From: Candidatus Wildermuthbacteria bacterium
GTDB lineage: Bacteria > Patescibacteriota > Minisyncoccia > Minisyncoccales > UBA10102
Direction of reading: 5' to 3'
NCBI GenBank assembly: GCA_016177245.1
Contig: JACOVR010000039.1
Coordinates: 1 to 8,734 of the forward strand
DNA: 8,734 nt
In this document: in pieces, positions 6,801 through 8,734 of the stretch
Layout: every line of letters starts with the position of its first letter
Position numbering within the stretch: the stretch's first letter is position 1
Translations under genes and position numbers: made by a program
Notes under the pieces: generated by a model
The model's database searches: none
The model's input: the letters and a program-made list of their open reading frames with translations, nothing else
What the model was told of the DNA's origin: nothing

Positions 6801-7554
6801 TGACAATTCCATTTCAAAAACCATCAATTTTCCCAATGCAACAACAAAAGAAGAAATCGCAGAGAGTTTCATGGCTGCGTGGAAGCTTGGCTGCAAGTCG
6901 GCAACCGTGTACCGGGAGGGGAGCAGAGTCATCCAGATTCTTAACATTGGCAAGGGAGAAAACATTGTTGCGCCGACAGAGCTTCCTTCCGCCAGCGCAG
7001 GCCAGAAGCTCGCGCTCAAAATGGACGAAGGACGGCTGGAGCCGCGCCCGCGCCCTGAAATCATGAAGGGCCATACGTATCGCGTGAAAACAGGGTATGG
7101 GAACATGTACTTTACCATTAACAGTGACGAGAAAGGCATTCCATTTGAGGTGTTTGCAACGATCGGGAAATCAGGCGGATTTTACCAAGAGCAGTCAGAA
7201 GCGATTTGCCGGCTCATCTCTCTTTCCTTGAGATCTGGCGTGAAGGTGGAAGAGATCGTTGACCAGCTGAAGGGCATTCGAGGCCCCATGCCGATTTTCA
7301 CCGACAAGGGAACGGTTCTTTCGCTGCCCGACGCCATGGGCCGCATCTTGGAAGAACACGCAAAAGTTGCGAATCACGTGGAAGAAGTGCTTGCGCGCCC
7401 AGAGAAACAGGAAGTTCTTCCTTTTGTAGGGAAAGAAGAGAAAGCGATTGCAGAGTTTGGATTCATGCCAGGATGCCCCGACTGTGGATCGCAGCTTTTG
7501 ATGCAGGAGGGGTGCATGAGCTGCAAGGCCTGCGGCTTCAGCCGCTGCACTTGA
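3838..7554 (+). CDS. nrdJ: Adenosylcobalamin-dependent (class II) ribonucleotide reductase, intein-containing
   Basis: A 1238-aa precursor, or 828 aa after removal of the 410-aa intein (residues 172-581). It reduces ribonucleotides to deoxyribonucleotides using a 5'-deoxyadenosyl radical from adenosylcobalamin. Visible catalytic parts are C101 (LIANCVV) and C722 (DNCNLGS) as the redox pair, and NPCGE (709-713) with radical cysteine C711 and glutamate E713; the C711-C722 spacing of 11 is that of the family. Also present are RIGLGIMGFADML and ALTTVAPTGSIS. The C-terminal tail carries C1213, C1216, C1226, C1229, C1232 and C1237, typical of the NrdJ reducing tail or zinc ribbon. No N-terminal ATP-cone is seen. 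Residues about 841-861 are encoded by a palindromic repeat. ATG 3838 starts 7 nt after nrdR, with no strong ribosome binding site, so translation is probably coupled. The next gene makes the cofactor. Confidence 0.96.
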   Translation: MIKLNPAEKKAVTSRFTENALRMMKKRYLVVDEKENQETPADMFARVAGALARVEEKYKKSPKTIEKISRDFFDIMSKKEYTPAGRTLRNAGSATSLIANCVVMPIHDSMESIFGTLRDSAMLQQTGCGLGFDLSEMRPSMFPTKKSQGIASGPVSFLRVYDAAFGTIKQQCFAKGTLIVTKRGLIPIEEVRVGDETFTEKGWKKITEVFSNGVRDVVRLTLDNGFSIEVTPNHKVAVLENNHIVFKEAGDLTRKDTLFFKLGDEQNDFKKVALEQVDYQKSKYTSSQLKQIRQPSVLDEDLAYFLGWYFADGWNDSQGIGLVLPDNDHIEKAAVNLAQELFSLSPLLDKEPKENCRKLKINSLWVRKYLERNGLLKQHSPEIRVPSGILSSPSSVQLAFVTGFFEGDGDNGAGKNYRLSSTSEKFLQEAQLILLANGIGSTISSEKPREEWRRLYRLSIAGKIFTEKFYEKASRYSWKIRKQEKTKDFSWIFPFHPVRDLGYSYSDIKSHHDGMRATISYSILSQIQTAAFLQSKKILETNWLGFLPARIKNITPTGKKEVYDFEVEDVHMINAGLYTSNSRHGANMAMMRVDHPDILDFIHCKEREGELRNFNISVTVTDEFMKLLQENPSAKWMCKFNGKAYKPRRVLRRPSGSVYSSEEIDITVKEIFDQLVEGAWRNGEPGIAFIDTANRANPLPDLGPLASTNPCGEQYLHPYDNCNLGSINLAMFVKQKKIDWPRLRFATRTAVRLMDNVIDLFDFPVPQVTELARKNRRIGLGIMGFADMLYQLGIGYNTKEGFETAEKVMKFIDQEAYAMSQILAAEKGAFPNYQKSVFAKSPPAAVAARRARQTTKLLAGKAPHSFAQEPGIGKKMRNAALTTVAPTGSISMMFDCSSGVEPYFALAYVKQDKDGNKYHYFNKYFEEAIKKLKLTKAEHDTLMKEVIEKGTIQHLANLPKKLKEVFVVAMDISGKDHMKMQASFQKYVDNSISKTINFPNATTKEEIAESFMAAWKLGCKSATVYREGSRVIQILNIGKGENIVAPTELPSASAGQKLALKMDEGRLEPRPRPEIMKGHTYRVKTGYGNMYFTINSDEKGIPFEVFATIGKSGGFYQEQSEAICRLISLSLRSGVKVEEIVDQLKGIRGPMPIFTDKGTVLSLPDAMGRILEEHAKVANHVEEVLARPEKQEVLPFVGKEEKAIAEFGFMPGCPDCGSQLLMQEGCMSCKACGFSRCT
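4351..5580 (+). mobile_element. LAGLIDADG intein inside NrdJ
   Basis: A 410-aa in-frame protein intron. It begins at C172 (CFAKGTLI..., block A) and ends at N581, with S582 as the first residue of the C-extein; splicing joins TIKQQ to SRHGANMAMM, which restores a continuous NrdJ motif. Block B has TPNH (T231, H234). Two LAGLIDADG-type motifs are intact: LAYFLGWYFADGW (302-314) and LAFVTGFFEGDGD (398-410), each with its acidic residue, so the homing endonuclease may be active. Block F is VYDFEVEDVH (562-571). The terminal block ends GLYTSN|S: the usual penultimate histidine is replaced by serine. The segment looks more AT-rich than the flanking exteins, consistent with horizontal acquisition. 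Borders are inferred from motif logic and extein continuity. Confidence 0.93.
6360..6416. repeat. GC-rich double-palindrome repeat inserted in frame in nrdJ
   Basis: Two hairpins lie side by side. CCCGCC (6360-6365) pairs with GGCGGG (6383-6388) around an inner AGCTG-TTG-CAGCT stem, and CCCGCC (6389-6394) pairs with GGCGGG (6411-6416) around AACT-ACGA-AGTT. The joint GGCGGGCCCGCC is itself a palindrome. The translated stretch (SPPAAVAARRARQTTKLLAG) is alanine/arginine-rich and lies between FPNYQKSVFAK and the conserved MRNAALTTVAPTGS, where class II reductases of which I am aware have a shorter link. It keeps the frame. The motif GCCCGCC recurs in the palindrome at the end of the window. Confidence 0.65.
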
Positions 7555-7555
7555 T

Positions 7556-8098
7556 ATGGGGTTGTTTTATACGGGCAGAGGAGACAAGGGGAAGTCGTCC
7601 ATTGGCAAAAAGAAAATACCCAAAGACCATCCGGCGCTGGTCGCGCTCGGCGATTTAGACGAACTGAACAGCTTGCTCGGCTTGGTACGGGCGGCTGCAA
7701 AACGCAAAGCATTGCGGCAAAAGATCCAGACAGTTCAGCAGAATTTATTCACCATCCAGGCAAACGTTGCCTGGAATCTTTATCCCAAATTCAAGGCGCC
7801 CCCGTTTTCTGAAGAAAAAGTACGCATGATGGAAAAAGCAATAGAAACGATGGAAACTGCAATCAGGCCCAAGCGCGGTTTCGTGGTTGCAGGTGCAGAC
7901 GAAATTGCTGCTTGGTTGGATTACGCAAGAACAGTTGCGCGCAGGGCGGAACGGAGCACGTTTGTGTTTCTGAAGCAAAAAAAGATTTCTCCTTCGCTTT
8001 TGACGTATCTCAACCGGCTTTCCAGCTACTTATACGCCCTTGCGCGCTTCGAGGCGCATAAAGCAAAGATTAAAGAATCAAACCCAACATACAGGTGA
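7556..8098 (+). CDS. Corrinoid (cob(I)alamin) adenosyltransferase, PduO type
   Basis: A 180-aa enzyme that transfers the 5'-deoxyadenosyl group of ATP to cob(I)alamin, making adenosylcobalamin. Family motifs are present in order: the ATP-binding YTGRGDKGKSS (5-15), ALGDLDELNSLLG (30-42), the helix ARTVARRAER (124-133) and YLNRLSSYLYALAR (151-164). The loop usually written LPGG before the ARTxxRRAER helix reads VVAGAD here, a deviation worth noting although the rest of the site is intact. ATG 7556 is one base after the nrdJ stop codon and there is no Shine-Dalgarno, so translation is coupled to NrdJ. The product is the cofactor of NrdJ, so the gene pair is functionally linked. The stop overlaps the GTG start of the next gene by 4 nt. 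No corrinoid biosynthesis genes are seen, which fits salvage of outside corrinoid (inference). Confidence 0.92.
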   Translation: MGLFYTGRGDKGKSSIGKKKIPKDHPALVALGDLDELNSLLGLVRAAAKRKALRQKIQTVQQNLFTIQANVAWNLYPKFKAPPFSEEKVRMMEKAIETMETAIRPKRGFVVAGADEIAAWLDYARTVARRAERSTFVFLKQKKISPSLLTYLNRLSSYLYALARFEAHKAKIKESNPTYR

Positions 8099-8673
8099 AA
8101 GCTCAAATCTCAAAACTCAAATCTCAAAACTTCTTTCTTTTTCTCTTCGCGTTGATTGCGTTTTTGCTTGCAATAGCGGGACGTTTTATGCCTCATCTTC
8201 CCAACTTCACTCCCGTAGGAGCATTTGCACTATTCGCGGGCGTATATCTTGCAAGGAAGTACTGGTGGGCAATGGGTTTGCCGCTTGCGGCGATGTTTCT
8301 TTCTGATCTGTTTATTGGATTCTATGACTGGAAACTGATGGCAGTGGTGTATGCGAGTTTTCTTGGGTATTCGGCAATTGGTTTTGTTGTTTCAAAACGA
8401 AAAAATCCCGCAACCATTGTGCTGGCTAGCATTTGCGGAGCATTTCTTTTCTATCTCACCACGAATTTCGCCGTTTGGGCCCTTTCTTCTTACTATCCCC
8501 ATACCCTTGGAGGCCTCATGCTTTCCTATACGCTTGCCCTGCCATTTTTTCGGGCAACCCTTTTGGGAGATCTCTTTTTTGCCGGCATTCTCTTTGGCGC
8601 GTATGAATTGGGCATATTGTGGAGCGGGCGAGCGGAATTGAACCGCCGTCACTACCTTGGCAAGGTAGCGTAA
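8095..8673 (+). CDS. DUF6580-type six-helix membrane protein, candidate transporter
   Basis: A 192-aa hydrophobic protein with six probable membrane segments near 12-29, 41-53, 57-75, 81-99, 107-130 and 156-175. It resembles the DUF6580 'putative transport protein' family through PNFTPVGAFALF (36-47), LPLAAMFLSDLFIGFY (62-77), TNFAVW (123-128), YPHTLGG (134-140) and LPFFRATLLGDL (149-160). Its size and helix count recall substrate-binding S-components of ECF vitamin transporters, but no energising subunits are seen here. GTG 8095 overlaps the adenosyltransferase stop by 4 nt, so it belongs to the NrdJ operon and might import corrinoid (inference). Residues 4-12 are encoded by a CTCAAAT-type tandem repeat, so the true N terminus is uncertain. 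Residues from about 176 onward are read from the antisense of tRNA-Gly and look unlike the family, so the native end was probably near GAYELGIL. Confidence 0.8.
   Translation: MKAQISKLKSQNFFLFLFALIAFLLAIAGRFMPHLPNFTPVGAFALFAGVYLARKYWWAMGLPLAAMFLSDLFIGFYDWKLMAVVYASFLGYSAIGFVVSKRKNPATIVLASICGAFLFYLTTNFAVWALSSYYPHTLGGLMLSYTLALPFFRATLLGDLFFAGILFGAYELGILWSGRAELNRRHYLGKVA
8102..8130 (+). repeat. Tandem 14-nt AT-rich repeat at the start of the DUF6580 gene
   Basis: CTCAAATCTCAAAA occurs twice without a gap (8102-8115 and 8116-8129). The 14-mer TCAAATCTCAAAAC at 8117-8130 is identical to 533-546, at the end of the DUF4446 gene. Such CTCAAA-rich blocks appear at gene ends in this window and look like a dispersed intergenic repeat that has entered coding termini. 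Confidence 0.7.
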
Positions 8674-8694
8674 TGGCCACTATACGACGCCCGC
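8620..8694 (-). tRNA. tRNA-Gly (anticodon GCC), CCA encoded
   Basis: On the minus strand the acceptor stem pairs GCGGGCG (8694-8688) with CGCCCGC (8630-8624). The discriminator is U, followed by an encoded CCA (8622-8620). The anticodon arm is CTACC-TTGCCAA-GGTAG, with anticodon GCC (codon GGC). The T arm is GGCGG-TTCAATT-CCGCT. The gene is convergent with the upstream operon and its 3' half is antisense to the last codons of the DUF6580-type gene. A palindromic repeat starts directly at its 5' end, so its promoter must lie beyond that repeat or beyond the window. Confidence 0.96.
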
Positions 8695-8733
8695 CTTCGC
8701 TCGCCGAAGCGAGCTTTGGCGAGCGAAGCCCGC
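8689..8733. repeat. GC-rich palindromic repeat at the tRNA-Gly 5' end
   Basis: CTTCGCTCGCC (8695-8705) and GGCGAGCGAAG (8718-8728) form a perfect 11-bp stem around a 12-nt loop. GCCCGC occurs as a direct repeat on both sides (8689-8694 and 8728-8733), and the left copy is the first six bases of tRNA-Gly read in reverse. The element shares GCCCGCC with the repeat inside nrdJ. It may continue past the window edge. Confidence 0.65.
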
Positions 8734-8734
8734 A

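Noticed and set aside
8689..8734. A CRISPR repeat at the window end
   Set aside because: Only one palindromic unit is present, there are no regular spacers and no cas genes; it fits a dispersed palindrome better.

Overview
The window looks like a chromosomal segment of a Candidate Phyla Radiation (Patescibacteria, probably Parcubacteria-like) bacterium. This is an inference from several signs: a short IF-2 of about 510 aa without the long N-terminal extension, a DUF4446 protein, a small secreted 3D-domain protein, an intein-bearing class II ribonucleotide reductase, tRNA genes only some of which encode CCA, scarce Shine-Dalgarno sequences, and GC-rich palindromic plus AT-rich CTCAAAT-type repeats. 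TGA is used as a stop codon (rbfA, nrdJ, adenosyltransferase), so the UGA-recoding code 25 lineages are unlikely.

Layout. Positions 1-156 hold tRNA-Ala(GGC) and tRNA-Ser(CGA), one base apart. Positions 169-2652 run in one direction: a DUF4446 gene, infB, rbfA (overlapping infB by 11 nt), then tRNA-Cys(GCA) and tRNA-Leu(UAA). A symmetrical hairpin at 2669-2691 separates this run from a convergent gene for an exported 3D-domain protein (2692-3162, minus). Positions 3163-3377 form a divergent control region. It has a good promoter for each direction, a perfect DnaA box, inverted half-sites near the nrdR start, and a hairpin that covers the ribosome binding site of the 3D gene.

Positions 3378-8673 are a tightly packed plus-strand operon: nrdR (repressor of ribonucleotide reductase genes), nrdJ (adenosylcobalamin-dependent ribonucleotide reductase, interrupted by a 410-aa LAGLIDADG intein), a PduO-type corrinoid adenosyltransferase that would make the NrdJ cofactor, and a six-helix membrane protein of the DUF6580 type. 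Gaps are 7 nt, 1 nt and a 4-nt overlap. The genes read as a functional unit: regulator, enzyme, cofactor activator and a candidate transporter, which I infer may bring in corrinoid. The window ends with tRNA-Gly(GCC) on the minus strand, whose 3' half is antisense to the end of the membrane-protein gene, and a GC-rich palindromic repeat abutting the 5' end of that tRNA.

The most interesting points are the linked corrinoid salvage and dNTP synthesis operon with an unassigned transporter candidate, the intein with a non-canonical penultimate residue, a palindromic repeat that has apparently been absorbed in frame into nrdJ, and the DnaA box in the nrdR promoter region.
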